A stretch of 64,000 nucleotides of DNA from contig CM042091.1 in the NCBI GenBank assembly GCA_023512835.1, positions 49,813,158 to 49,877,157 of the forward strand, in the 5' to 3' direction. Shown here piece by piece: positions 32,269-42,335 of the stretch. Position 1 is the stretch's first letter, and the number at the start of each line of letters is the position of its first letter. Source of the DNA: Taxillus chinensis (lineage: Eukaryota; Streptophyta; Magnoliopsida; Santalales; Loranthaceae). A program made the position numbers and the translations under genes. Below the pieces are notes generated by a model. That model saw only the letters and a list, made by a program, of their open reading frames with translations. It did no database searches and was not told where the DNA came from.

Positions 32269-32523
32269 CGTGATACAGTGCATGAGCAAGAGCTCAAGGA
32301 TACAATCTAAGCTAGAGTGTGAATCCTTTTGTAAAACAGAGTGTAAGAGAGTTGCTTCTATTTTGTTGTAATTATCTCTTGATAATAAAACAAAATACTT
32401 CCACTATCTGGTTATCTTCCGCAGTGATTCTATCACTTAACTAGATCAGTGCCATGCCTTAAGAGAACAAAAGAGTTTTGATAAGAGCCTATTCACCCCC
32501 CTCTAGGCTCCAAGGGACCATCA
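32269..32523 (+). repeat. Sirevirus composite, outer LTR tail (partial)
   Basis: It matches the last 260 or so bases of the complete LTR, from GTGCATGAGCAAG to GGGACCATCA. At its start the RT sequence AACAAGCGTGAT meets the LTR sequence AACAAGTGATCC, so the junction lies in a stretch shared by both. It is followed by the AATCC duplication. Confidence 0.88.
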
Positions 32524-32528
32524 AATCC
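32524..32528. repeat. Target site duplication AATCC, right copy (sirevirus composite)
   Basis: Matches 3797-3801 exactly and adjoins the LTR terminus CCATCA. The Tekay-1 LTR continues immediately after it. Confidence 0.9.
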
Positions 32529-33155
32529 CACTGACAGTAACTCAGCCTCTCAGGCTCCACAGTCAGTCTCACTGACATTAACTCAGCCTCTCAGGCTCCA
32601 TAGTCAGTCTCACTGACATTAACTCAGCCTCTCAGGCTCCACGGGTACACAAGCATTGCCTCAGCCTCTCAGGCTTCTTAGGCTCCACAGACATAAAAAC
32701 AAACACTTAACTTACATCTCAGTTATTCAGGCATAACAACAAACACTTAACATGCATATCCACACTGGTATAACATCAAACACCTTTCAGGCATAACCAC
32801 ACTGGTATAACATCAAACACCTTTCAGGCATCACCACACTGGCACAACATCAATTGCATAACATGCATGGCCTCACAGGCATAATATCAAACACCTAATG
32901 CGCATGGCCACACATGCCTAATCTCAAACACATACACGCCACCGAAGGCCAACATCCATATAGGAGATCACACCTATATGGATTTACATATAATATATAT
33001 ATATCCAGAATACAAACCGCCTACCACAAGGCCATAACCCTGGGATAGGTACAAGGAAGAACAGAACCCCTACCTTGAAAACGTCCTCCTGCTCTTGCTT
33101 CCACGCTAGACGTTGTCCACCCACACGAACCACCACGGCAGCGATTAGAATCTCT

Positions 33156-33192
<37 letters not shown>

Positions 33193-33767
33193 GGTTGTGG
33201 CGGCTAACAGAAGGAAACCCTAAACCTAAAACAAGGAAACCTATACCCCTTTATATAGGCATCACAACATCAAAACGACATTGTTTTGATTAAGTGAATC
33301 CCGGCATCAAAATAACGTAGTTTTGATTGCACAAGCTACAACCTTTCCGCATCCACACACGACAAAATATCCATAATTCCAACATGGTCCTTTGGGAAAA
33401 GATGATTAGAATAACAAAACCAAGGTAACGGTACAAAAATATGGCCGCATGCCATATTGCACGCCATATCCCCAATTGGCGTGCAGGTCCAAATACCCTG
33501 AAATTCTACCCCAAGCATCCTTGCATCATGTAGAAGACAGGCAAACCAAAATCCCCTTGCACGCCATATCCCCAATGGGCGTGCATTATCACGTGCACCT
33601 CCCAAAAGTCCCCTCTTGGGCTCATCTCTTGCCTCAAACTTGTGCACCAACATCCAAGGTGTTTTAGCTAAAGTGTGTGGGAAGGAAACTCCCTAAAACC
33701 CAACAATTTCCACTCACAAGGCATCTGTGGTTAACTTCATACATACCGCAAAACACGGGTCATTAAA
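32529..33767 (-). repeat. Tekay-1 3' LTR, right segment
   Basis: It continues the LTR broken at 3801 and matches 39556-40703. It starts with a 41-bp unit (CACTGACA.TAACTCAGCC..) present nearly three times (32529-32641), where the other LTR has fewer copies. It contains a CT repeat (33157-33190), a TATA box on the minus strand (33249-33256), two copies of the ACGT palindrome (33269-33290, 33306-33327) and GCACGCC/GGCGTGC words (33457-33580). It ends CATTAAA where the other LTR has CATTACA. Confidence 0.88.
33249..33327 (-). promoter_or_regulatory. Tekay-1 LTR core promoter: TATA box plus two ACGT palindromes
   Basis: On the minus strand the palindromes at 33306-33327 and 33269-33290 are followed about 15 bp downstream by TATATAAA (33249-33256). 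The same plan is at 40186-40264 in the other LTR. One copy here has changed core bases (GACATT). Confidence 0.55.
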
Positions 33768-33782
33768 TCCTCTCCCCCTTAA
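33768..33782 (-). promoter_or_regulatory. Tekay-1 polypurine tract
   Basis: The minus strand reads TTAAGGGGGAGAGGA directly before the 3' LTR start. Tekay-2 has the same tract at 43566-43580. Confidence 0.8.
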
Positions 33783-33999
33783 GACTTGTCGTCCTCGAAA
33801 ATAAACAATATGCAAGGAAAACAAACACATGCGAGCCACAATGCCCAGATGGATCACACAATATAACAGGACATCTCAAACACATTGCAACCTCAAAACA
33901 CATCTCAATATAAATACAAATACCAGTTTACAAGTACAAATACAAATACACCAAATCATGAACCACAAGAAAACACATCACTACAGCCACCTCCCACCC

Positions 34000-34431
34000 T
34001 TAAGATTGTTGGGTCCTCGAACAACTCTGGGTGCTGCTCACGCTCACGGACTCACGTTCCCATGCCTCCTCCTCAATGCCATGGTGCTGCCACAGCACGC
34101 GAACCAAAGGAATAGTACGGCCATGCAAAAGCTTCTCCCGCCGATCTAGGATACGGATAGGGGCCTTAACAACAGACATGTCATCCTCAATGTCTAATGT
34201 CCCCCAATCAATCACATGAGTGGGGTCAGGATGATACTTCCTCAACTGGGACACGTGGAACACATTGTGCACCCGACTCAATCGCGGTGGCAATGCTAAC
34301 TGGTAAGCGACAGGCCCCACACGAGCTATAACCTCAAATGGACCAATGAACCGGGAGAGAGTTTGGAACCTCTCCCCAAAGCGCCGATGTCCACGTCGTG
34401 GGGAGACACGGAGAAACACATGATCGCCCAC
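34000..34431 (-). pseudogene. Tekay-1 integrase C-terminus and chromodomain
   Basis: The 143-residue frame has GDHVFLRVSPRRG, FIGPFEVIARVGPVAYQLA, SRVHNVFHVSQLRKYHPDP and, near the end, PIRILDRREKLLHGRTIPL and VRVLWQHHG.EEAWERE. The first part is the GPF/Y region of Ty3 integrases. The second is the chromodomain found in Tekay/Del chromoviruses, thought to guide insertion to heterochromatin. The bases upstream (34000 towards 33783) are untranslated sequence before the polypurine tract. This is one of the better-preserved frames of the element. Confidence 0.85.
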
Positions 34432-35531
34432 GTAAAACTCAAAGGTCGCCGCCGCTGATCTGTATAAGATTTATGTCGACTCTGGGCTAATAACAAGCAC
34501 TGACGAATTAACTTGACCTTCTCAGTAGCTTCTTGAACCAACTGTGGTCCCAAGAGGGCTGCCTCTCCTACCTTGGTCCAACACAAGGGTGAGTGGCACA
34601 GCCTCCCATACAACGCTTCAAAAGGGGCCATTCCAATGGATGCCTGATAACTGTTATTGTAGGCAAACTCCACCAAAGGAAGGTGAGTTGCCCACGAACC
34701 CCCAAAATCTAGCACACAAGCCCTCAACATGTCCTCCATGGTCGATTCGTCCTCTCGGTCCGACCGTCAGTCTCGGGGTGAAAGGGTGCTCCAAGTGAAG
34801 CTTGGTCCCCATAGCCTCCTACAAACCTGCCCAAAAACAGGAAGTGAACCTCGAATCCCGGTCAGAGACAACCGATGATGGTACTCCATGCAGTCTCACA
34901 ATCTCGTTCATGTATAGCTGACTCAAGGTCCTAATAGAGTCCCACTCGCGAACAGCAAGGAAATGGGCCGACTTTGTGAGCCAATCTACAATCACCCAAA
35001 TCATATCTTTCCTCCCTGTGGTGGGTGGAAGACCAGTCTCAAAATCCATCGCTATGTGGTCCCACTTCCACTCCGTATGGGCAATAGCGTAATAACATGC
35101 CTTGTCGCTGATGCTTAGCCTTCACCTGGCGACACGTGAGGCACCGCGAAACAAAGGCACCACATCGCGTTCATCCCAAGCCACCAAAAATGTCCCCGAA
35201 GTGCATGGTACATCTTCGTACCCTGGATGCACAACAACTCTGTGATCGGTGAAACTCCCTCATCTCCTCATCCCGAGAGAAGCCAGCCACTACGACGCCC
35301 CTGAAAAGATAACTCATGCTCAGGACCCTCTGTCCAGCCCTCAGATAGCTCACCAGCCTCAATATGGGCACGGAGGACCTCACACTCAATGTCACCCAAC
35401 TGTGCCTCTTGGATGCGCCGGTAAAGCTCAGGAACAACAACTAAAGGACTCAGGACTGTCCCACCATTACGAACAATAGTCGCAGTGCAACACCACCAAT
35501 CGCTCCATCGGTTCCACTCCCGAACGGCCAC
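34432..35531 (-). pseudogene. Tekay-1 integrase
   Basis: The zinc-binding part is in broken frames at 35115-35250 (a [13 protein letters not shown] motif with upstream His codons). The core follows: [28 protein letters not shown] and [18 protein letters not shown] (34819-35049), containing the first two catalytic Asp residues. The third, Glu-bearing region precedes MEDMLRACVLDFGGSWATHL (34690-34739), with [24 protein letters not shown] next. Frameshifts occur near 34440, 34745, 34815 and 35090. In Tekay-2 the corresponding core frame (44540-44950) is unbroken over the same length. Confidence 0.82.
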
Positions 35532-36765
35532 TTGACCCTTCCTTTTCGGCTCAAAGCGTCGCCCACAACATTACCCTTGCCCAGGAGTATAGGCAAGAGT
35601 AAAGTCAAAGGTCCGTCAAAACTCCACCCATCTCCTCTGCCTCAAATTCAAGTCCTTCTGAGTAAAGATGTACTGAAGGCTCTTGTGATCAGAAAACACT
35701 ACGAACTTCTCCCCCAAAAGGTAGTGTTGCCAACTCTTCAAGGCAAAGATGACAGCCACCAACTCAAGATCATGAGTAGGATAATTCTGCTCATGAGGCT
35801 TCAGCTGCCTCGACCTGTAAGCTACCACACTGTGCTCCTGCATAAGTACACACCCCAAACCAACCCTGGACGCATCACAATATACCTCATATGGAATATC
35901 CTCCCGAGGTAACCTCAACACTGGTGCAGTGGTCAAATGGGTTTTGAGAGCCTCAAATGCCTGCTGACACTTGTTAGTCCACTCAAACTTCACTCCCTTC
36001 GGGTCAACGCTGTCATAGGAGCTTCCAAGCGGGAGAATCCCTCTACAAAATGACGGTAATATCCCGCCAAGCCAAGAAAGCTACGAATCTCAAAAACATT
36101 GGTTAGCCTCTCCCACGATGCCACAGCCTCAATCTTGGCTGGGTCCACCCTAACTCCCTCAGCTGACGCCACATGGCCAAGAAAATGGACCTCCTGCATC
36201 CAAAATTCACATTTGCTAAACTTAGCAAACAACCAGCCGTCCCGCAAGGTTTACCTACATTGTTGCCAAATGCTCCACATGCTCCCTCTCTGTCTTGAAA
36301 TATACCAATATATCGTCTATAAACACCACAACAAAGGAATCCAAATATGGAGCAAAGACCTGGTTCATCAAATGCATGAACACTGCTGGTGCATTAGTGA
36401 GCCCGAAAGGCATCACTATCCACTCATAGTGCCCATACCTGCACCGAAAAGCCGTCTTAGGGATGTCCTCCTCCCTGACCCTTAACTGGTAATACCCCGA
36501 CCGTAGATCTATCTTGGAAAACCACCGGGCTCCACTCAACTAGTCAAACGGGTCATTGATCCAAGGCAACGGATACTTGGAAGATTGGGCCAATCCCCGG
36601 TACCAACTCAATGGTAAACTCTACACTCCTCTTAGGAGGTAAACTCCTCAACTGGTCAGGAAAGACATCCGGAAATTGGTCAACAACTGCTGGCCACACT
36701 CTCTTTTCCACTTTCCTTCCTCGACGAAAGGTCGGGTCGCCAACCTGTGGGTAATGGCACCCCAC
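35532..36765 (-). pseudogene. Tekay-1 reverse transcriptase and RNase H
   Basis: RT: the region before the palm is at 36553-36765 (VWPAVVDQFPDVFPDQLRSL). The palm at 36255-36539 has [33 protein letters not shown] and the catalytic box FIDDILVY. The following thumb region has [20 protein letters not shown] (36110-36200). RNase H at 35616-35993 shows [36 protein letters not shown] and [20 protein letters not shown] deletion near 36540-36560 has removed the segment between LPPKRSVEF and the palm that is present in Tekay-2 (46500-46640). Confidence 0.88.
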
Positions 36766-37439
36766 TAGTCCAACACTGGCCCAGCCCGACTCGCCTCACA
36801 GTCCCACTCCCCCTGCAGGGTAAAAGAGGTCCCCGCAGGTGTCACAAAGGATACACGCCACCGATAACAATCTATCTTGGCCTGGAAAGCCATAAGCCAA
36901 TCCATACCCAAGATCAAATCAAATGTACGCAAGGGCATCACGTACAAATCGAAACTAAGCTCCACATCCCCTATAGTTAACACACAGCCACGACATACAT
37001 GCCGTACCTCAATCACACTTCCCACCGGAGACTCCACTACTAGGGGTCTCTCTGCCTCAACATATGTTAACCCCAATCCCTCCATTACAAGCTCAGCAAC
37101 AAAAGAACATGATGCACCTATATCAAAAAGAACAGAAGCAAGCGTACGAGAGATCAGAAGGGTACCTCTAACCACCGAAGGTCCTGCTCCACCCTCAGCC
37201 GGTGGAGGGGGTAACTCAGTCTCCTCCTGGAATGACGCATCCAGCGCAAACACTCTCCCTTGGCCCGTGCCACTAGTCGTCTCACTCACTGGACGCTTCC
37301 CGCCACTTCCCACCATGGCTGCCTCCAGCTTCAGTCTGCTGACGCTCTTGCCTCCCCTGAGGTCAGGTCTGGCTAGATCCTGCCTGGCTAGCCTGCCACC
37401 ACGGGCTGGCCTCTCCGCTGGAGCGAAAACTAAGATCAC
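36766..37439 (-). pseudogene. Tekay-1 aspartic protease region
   Basis: A 224-residue open frame includes RGTLLISRTLASVLFDIGAS (about 37100-37165). The catalytic DTGAS motif appears as DIGAS, keeping the Asp. Later motifs are LVVESPVGSVIEVRHVCRG and FDLILGMDWLMAFQAKIDC, typical of the plant chromovirus protease end. The N-terminal 60 or so residues are basic and low in complexity. The protease would cut the Gag-Pol polyprotein. Confidence 0.82.
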
Positions 37440-38582
37440 TCCTCATGCTGGATGCCACGCCTCCGCTCCCCGTTGCCACTCCCTGCACACCCGGCTCAAG
37501 TGGCCCTCTCGCCTGGAATGTTGCACCGCTCCCTTCTTGGGACAATCCCTCTTGAAATGACCCGCCCCCACAACAAAGACAACCGCCGTGGAGACCTCCT
37601 CGCTGAACCTCCCTGCCCACTACCGCCAAGGGTGAACCTCCCTAGGTTCACGATGGGTGACCCTGCCTGCAAAGAACTACTATCTCTCCCTCAGGCTTGG
37701 CCCTCTTGGACCCAAAATCGCGTTCGGCCCACCTTGCAATCGGCGACCCTGGTGGACCTGCCTCCCATCATCCAGTTCCTCTCGGCTATGCGTCTTGTCT
37801 CAACAACCTCAGGATAGGTCCTCAAACGCAGAATCGCCACCCTCGCCTAGAGAGCGGCCCGAGACCCAAGGTGAACTTGTGGGCCTTCGGGTCCTCCTTC
37901 GCCACGCCTCGGGGGCAAACCTACTCAGTCTAACTCCCGCTCATACTGGGCACCGTCTTTGATCCTTGCTTCAGGCTGCCAAATTCTTCTCTCTTCCGCC
38001 ATCTCAAGGACTCGAGGAAAAACTCATCGTGGAAGAGTTGCAAGAACTCCTCCACAAGATAAACCGCACCGTATGGCTCCCCCGCGACACTCGCCACCAC
38101 TCCCGAGCATTCCCTCTAGGCTGCCGAATGGCCGTCTCACCCCATCCTCCTCCCGGGTAGGAGGAACGAAAACACATGCTCAATTTGCCTCAAACCAAAG
38201 GCTCGGCCACCACGGGTTCCTCTTCTCCCTTGAACCTCGGAGGTTGTTCCTTTCGGATCCTCGTCACCATATCATCCTCCGCACGAATTGGTACGCCACC
38301 TAGCGAACTCTCACGCTCACGAGGTAACTCCCCCGCCGGTGGTGGCGGTGGTGGCGGTGGTGGTGGCACCACCTGCTGTGCCGCCATCTCACGGCATACT
38401 TCCTCCCGAACCTCTTGCCGGATGCCCTCCCTTAACTCTCGTACTTCCAGTCGGATGTCTTCCCGTAGCTGTGCCAGCAACAACGCATGTCCCCCAACGG
38501 ACTGCCCCGCACCCGAGCCCTCATAGGCAGATGACTCATCAGCCACTGCTCCGGATGCACGTGTCACTCTCCTCGGTGGCAT
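37440..38582 (-). pseudogene. Tekay-1 gag
   Basis: The likely start at 38582 begins MPPRRVTRASGAV. An amphipathic, charged stretch follows (QLREDIRLEVRELREGI), then a run of ten prolines and PRERESSLGGVPI, and EQPPRFKGEEEP before the frame breaks near 38190. The rest (37600-38180) is heavily frameshifted, though the equivalent capsid region is intact in Tekay-2. A zinc knuckle is traceable at 37545-37600, where cysteines and the GHFKRDC motif lie in two frames. Confidence 0.78.
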
Positions 38583-39028
38583 TCTTACTACATGAAGTAA
38601 GAAGCACAAACATCAAAACACATTCGACAACTATCGAGGCCACTACCTTTACCCCAGTTATCAAGTCAATTAGCACATGGCATTACATACATTCCAGTTC
38701 TCATGAAACTACATTGCACGGGCATCAGTTCCGCAAGCACACAGCTCAAATAACAGTAGCTATCACAAAATCAGAGTTGCACATTTCACACTTATTCACG
38801 TTATTCATGCTTTCTTACCACAGGTATAGCTTAATCACAGTTTAGCACCCAAACATTGAATGCAACTAGTGCCCTATTGCTAATGCATGCAAATCCTACT
38901 TCTGGTTTGGAGTACCCCAAGTACACCTTAGAGACTCAGAGAGGACCATGTTGATCAGGCATGTCCCTCCAGGCTCCTCCAAAGGACTCAAGGTAACCAG
39001 ACCCGCCCACTACCCTAGGCCAACTAGA
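38583..39028 (-). other. Tekay-1 5' untranslated region
   Basis: The 445 bases between the gag start and the PBS contain no recognisable domain. They align with 48312-48738 of Tekay-2, for instance at the phrase GCAACTAGTGCCCTA and the segment near 38940-38990. Confidence 0.7.
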
Positions 39029-39044
39029 CCATGCTCTGATACCA
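39029..39044 (-). promoter_or_regulatory. Tekay-1 primer binding site
   Basis: The minus strand reads TGGTATCAGAGCATGG three bases from the LTR end, complementary to initiator methionine tRNA. Confidence 0.85.
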
Positions 39045-39047
39045 TAT

Positions 39048-40703
39048 TGTCACGCCCCGGATTTCTAACCCGAGGAGACCGCAACGTGACACTCCCTTTA
39101 CCCGGGTTTGGATAAAGGGGTAGAATACAACATACACTTCACATTTTATTTTCAGAGACCAAATCACAAAATTATTAAATTCAAACAACATGCCTTTATT
39201 ATATTTCAAACTTCATTGCAATATCTCCGCGCTGGGGTTACAAGGCCTCAACGCAATTACATAACACAAATAACATAAAACAAAGCCACAAAACAGAACT
39301 CTTCCACCTTGGTGTTCCCACCTAACGCCTGTAGGTTCCTACAAGAAAACACACCATAGTAGGAGGAGTGAGCAACCACAGCTCAGTAGGGATCATGTCT
39401 CCCCAACCCATCCCATGCTCCTACCATCTATATGAAGAAGTGCTCAAGTGCGGTGACATGGCAATTATATTCTAGACAGGTCATAATCAATACTATACAC
39501 AACAAGCCACAAAACAAGCACAACCATTGCCACAAAAACTCCTCAGTCAGTCCCACGACAAGAATCACCTCTCGGGCTCCCACGCTCGGCTCACTGACAT
39601 TAACTCAGCCTCTCAGGCTCCACGGGTACACAAGCATTGCCTCAGCCTCTCAGGCTTCTTAGGCTCCACAGATATAAAAACAAACACTTAACTTACATCT
39701 CAGTTATTCAGGCATAACAACAAACACTTAACATGCATATCCACACTGGTATAACATCAAACACCTTTCAGGCATAACCACACTGGCACAACATCAATCG
39801 CATAACATGCATGGCCTCACTAGCATAATATCAAACACCTAATGCGCATGGCCACACAGGCCTAATCTCAAACACATACACGCCACTGAAGGCCAACATC
39901 CATATAGGAGATCACATCTATATGGATTTGCATATAATATATATATCCAGAATACAAACCGCCTACCACAAGGCCATAACCCTGGGATAGGTACAAGGAA
40001 GAACAGAACCCCTACCTTGAAAACGTCCTCCTGCTCTTGCTTCCATGCTAGACGTTGTCCACCCACACGAACCACCACGGCAGCGATTAGAATCTCCACC
40101 CTCTCTCTCTCTTTATCTCTCTCTCTGCGGTTGCAGCGGCTAACAGAAGGAAACCCTAAACCTAAAACAAGGAAACCTATACCCCTTTATATAGGCATCA
40201 CAACATCAAAACGACGTTGTTTTGATTAAGTGAATCCCGGCATCAAAACGACGTAGTTTTGATTGCACAAGCTACAACCTTTCCGCATCCACACACGACA
40301 AAATATCCATAATTCCAACATGGTCCTTTGGGAAAAGATGATTAGAATAACAAAACCAAGGTGACGGTACAAAAATATGGCTGCACGCCATATTGCACGT
40401 CATATCCCCAATTGGCGTGCAGGTCCAAATACCCTAAAATTCTACCTTAAGCTTCCTTGCATCATGTAGAAGACATGCAAACCAAAATCCCCTTGCACGC
40501 CATATCCCCAATTGGCGTGCATTATCACGTGCATCTCCCAAAAGTCCCCTCTTGGGCCCATCTCTTGCCTCAAACTTGTGCACCAACATCCAAGGTGTTT
40601 TAGCTAAAGTGTGTGGGAAGGAAACTCTCTAAAACCCAACAATTTCCACTCACAAGGCATCAGTGGTTAACTTCGTACACACCGCAAAACACGGGTCATT
40701 ACA
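39048..40703 (-). repeat. Tekay-1 5' LTR
   Basis: The intact LTR of 1656 bp runs from TGTCACGCCCCGGATTTC to GGGTCATTACA. It holds the minus-strand TATA (40186-40193), two palindromes (40205-40226, 40249-40264 region), a CT-rich tract (40100-40130) and GCACGCC/GGCGTGC words (40380-40520). Comparison with the left LTR shows many single-base differences, so this insertion is older than the Athila inside it. Confidence 0.92.
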
Positions 40704-40708
40704 TGGGT
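40704..40708. repeat. Target site duplication TGGGT, right copy (Tekay-1)
   Basis: Identical to 3291-3295 and directly adjacent to the LTR terminus. Confidence 0.9.
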
Positions 40709-41310
40709 TCAGGAGTTTGTTACGTGTGAGAAAGGATTAGCACCCCCACAACACCCTTTCAGTACCTATCTTAAGATGATGAGGTTTCTAATTTGTTTTA
40801 ACTATTTGCTTAAAGGTGATGTCAAAAATAACCTACAAGTCTATTTTTATTTTTCTAAATTTTTTGTTAAAATTAAATTTAAATCGAAATTATCCTAAGC
40901 CTCTAATGGATATCCTAATGTTTTTTTTTATTTATTTTTTTTGTTTTGTTTTGTTTTTTGTTTGTTTTTTTTTTGTTTGACAATTTTATATATAAATTTT
41001 TAGAAATTAAATCCAATTTTAAAAACTAAAAGAATCTTAAGGGTTTAAATTATCGAAGTCTTATGTTCAAAGTTTAAAACTTAAAATGCATATTTTTTCT
41101 TTAGATGCTAAGGATAAAAAAAATGATGAAATAAAAAAACCAGAAACAAAAAAAATAAAAAAATAAAAAATCCAAGTATTAAAAAGCCAGTGTTGGAAAA
41201 GGTTTTTTTTTGCTTTTGTTTTGAAAACATTTTTAATGTAAGAAAGATTTTATCAAAAACAATGAAAGTTAAAAATAATCAATAAATAAATAAATAAATA
41301 TGAACAAATG
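40709..41310 (-). repeat. Ogre/Tat-like LTR, continuation across Tekay-1
   Basis: It starts TCAGGAGTTTGTTACGTG and AAAGGATTAGCACCCCC, which read on the minus strand continue into 3290 and further. The matching plus-strand copy is at 2440-2500. Beyond about 40800 the sequence is A/T-rich with poly-T and poly-A runs and is assigned to the LTR by position only. Confidence 0.5.
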
Positions 41311-42335
41311 TATTGTGTGTGATTATGTCATCCACAATACTCACCACTTTTTTTTCTCTCTTTCTTTTTTTCTTTTTCTCTCTTTCTCTTTTTTTTTCTC
41401 ATTTCACTAGTTTGATTTATGATTACAAGTTACAGGAGAGGAGAAGAGGTCACACGCGACCTTATTACAAACATGAGATTAAAGAAAAAGAAATAAAAAA
41501 AATGATGGACTATCCTATCAAACAAATAAACTAATTTATTAAAATGTTCTGCAAAAACAGCGTTAGTATGAATTGCCGCCCAGGATTGGTACAGCTATAC
41601 ATAACTAGGAAGGAACAACGCACACAGTTTAAAACAATGACCCGTGGGGAAGGCAATATACAGAACATGGGGGTGGACTGACAGTCAACACTAAGCATTA
41701 ATCTCCCCAAACTCGGTGGAAGCAAACGAAACTACAACATAGCCTCAAGGAGGAGTAACAATCTGGCACAAATGGAGTCCATAACCCAAACTATGCAAGA
41801 AAAACAACAAGACAAAATAAGAACCATCTTCAAAGAAAGGATGAAAGGGGCATGAAAATACATATCGGGGATTCAAGAGGATAAAACATTCACAAAGAAA
41901 CACAAAGATAAAACAGGAAGGCAAAAGATGTATTTTTTGTGATAGGAAGAAAATGCCGACAGATTATACAAACAAAAACACAAAGATACTTTTTTGTTTT
42001 GTTTTTAATCAAAGCAAAATGAAAACACGCATTACTCATCCCCCATTCATGAACAGAAGAGACAAAGATTCATCATCCCTTTTGCGTGACCATCCAAACA
42101 GAAAACAGCAAACAACAAGCAATCGAACCAGACAACAAAAAGGGAAAGGAAAAACTAGTAATCAACGTGTATTATTCATCTAAGAAAAACAAACCTACTC
42201 CTTTCTTCAACGTCACGGACGATAGAGCTGGGAGACAAAGGAATGAGGCGGTGAAGTCAGGGTAGGATGGCGTCACGGCAGCAGCAAGGGGACTTTGTGG
42301 TCAGCGGCAACGCCGTTGTGGGAGCTAGGGTGTGC
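41311..42335. other. Unassigned flank between the Ogre-like LTR and Tekay-2
   Basis: A pyrimidine tract (41347-41400) and an A/T-rich stretch are followed by a moderately GC-rich segment (42200-42335). I recognise no coding domain on either strand. It may still be Ogre-like LTR or interior. The five bases before Tekay-2, TGTGC (42331-42335), would be its target duplication; the partner lies outside the window. Confidence 0.3.

Larger units (their letters stand above)
3802..32523 (+). mobile_element. Circularly permuted sirevirus (copia) composite
   Basis: Order on the plus strand: LTR head (3802 to about 4313), back half of RT (about 4314-5215), Athila insertion, RNase H (18416 to about 18880), third ORF (20541-22908), polypurine tract, complete LTR (23375-24618), PBS, gag, protease, integrase, Athila-like LTR array, front half of RT (to about 32268), LTR tail (to 32523). 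Outer ends carry a perfect AATCC duplication. Lineage follows from RT motifs YVDDIIF and GYSDADFAGC, the PBS TGGTATCGGAGC, and a third ORF after pol. The two RT halves stop and start within a few bases of the same codon region. Confidence 0.85.
3296..40703 (-). mobile_element. Tekay-1: Ty3 chromovirus LTR retrotransposon with nested insertions
   Basis: The LTR pair (3296-3801 plus 32529-33767 on the left, 39048-40703 on the right) encloses gag, protease, RT, RNase H, integrase and a chromodomain, in that order on the minus strand. The PBS next to the right LTR reads TGGTATCAGAGC, the complement of initiator methionine tRNA, and a polypurine tract adjoins the left LTR. The pol order and the chromodomain with its RILDRREK phrase are as in Tekay/Del chromoviruses. 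Reading frames are broken throughout, so it is not autonomous now. The left (3') LTR was later split by the sirevirus composite. Confidence 0.88.

Noticed and set aside
3802..32523. Two ordinary sireviruses in tandem sharing an LTR
   Set aside because: It needs two separate deletions with nearly the same RT breakpoint, each joining to a different point of an outer LTR; kept only as the alternative to permutation.
36766..38530. Long plus-strand frames (36877-37560, 37452-37817, 38176-38526)
   Set aside because: They are antisense to recognisable Tekay-1 protease and gag; for example the Gly run in one frame is the reverse of the gag proline run.
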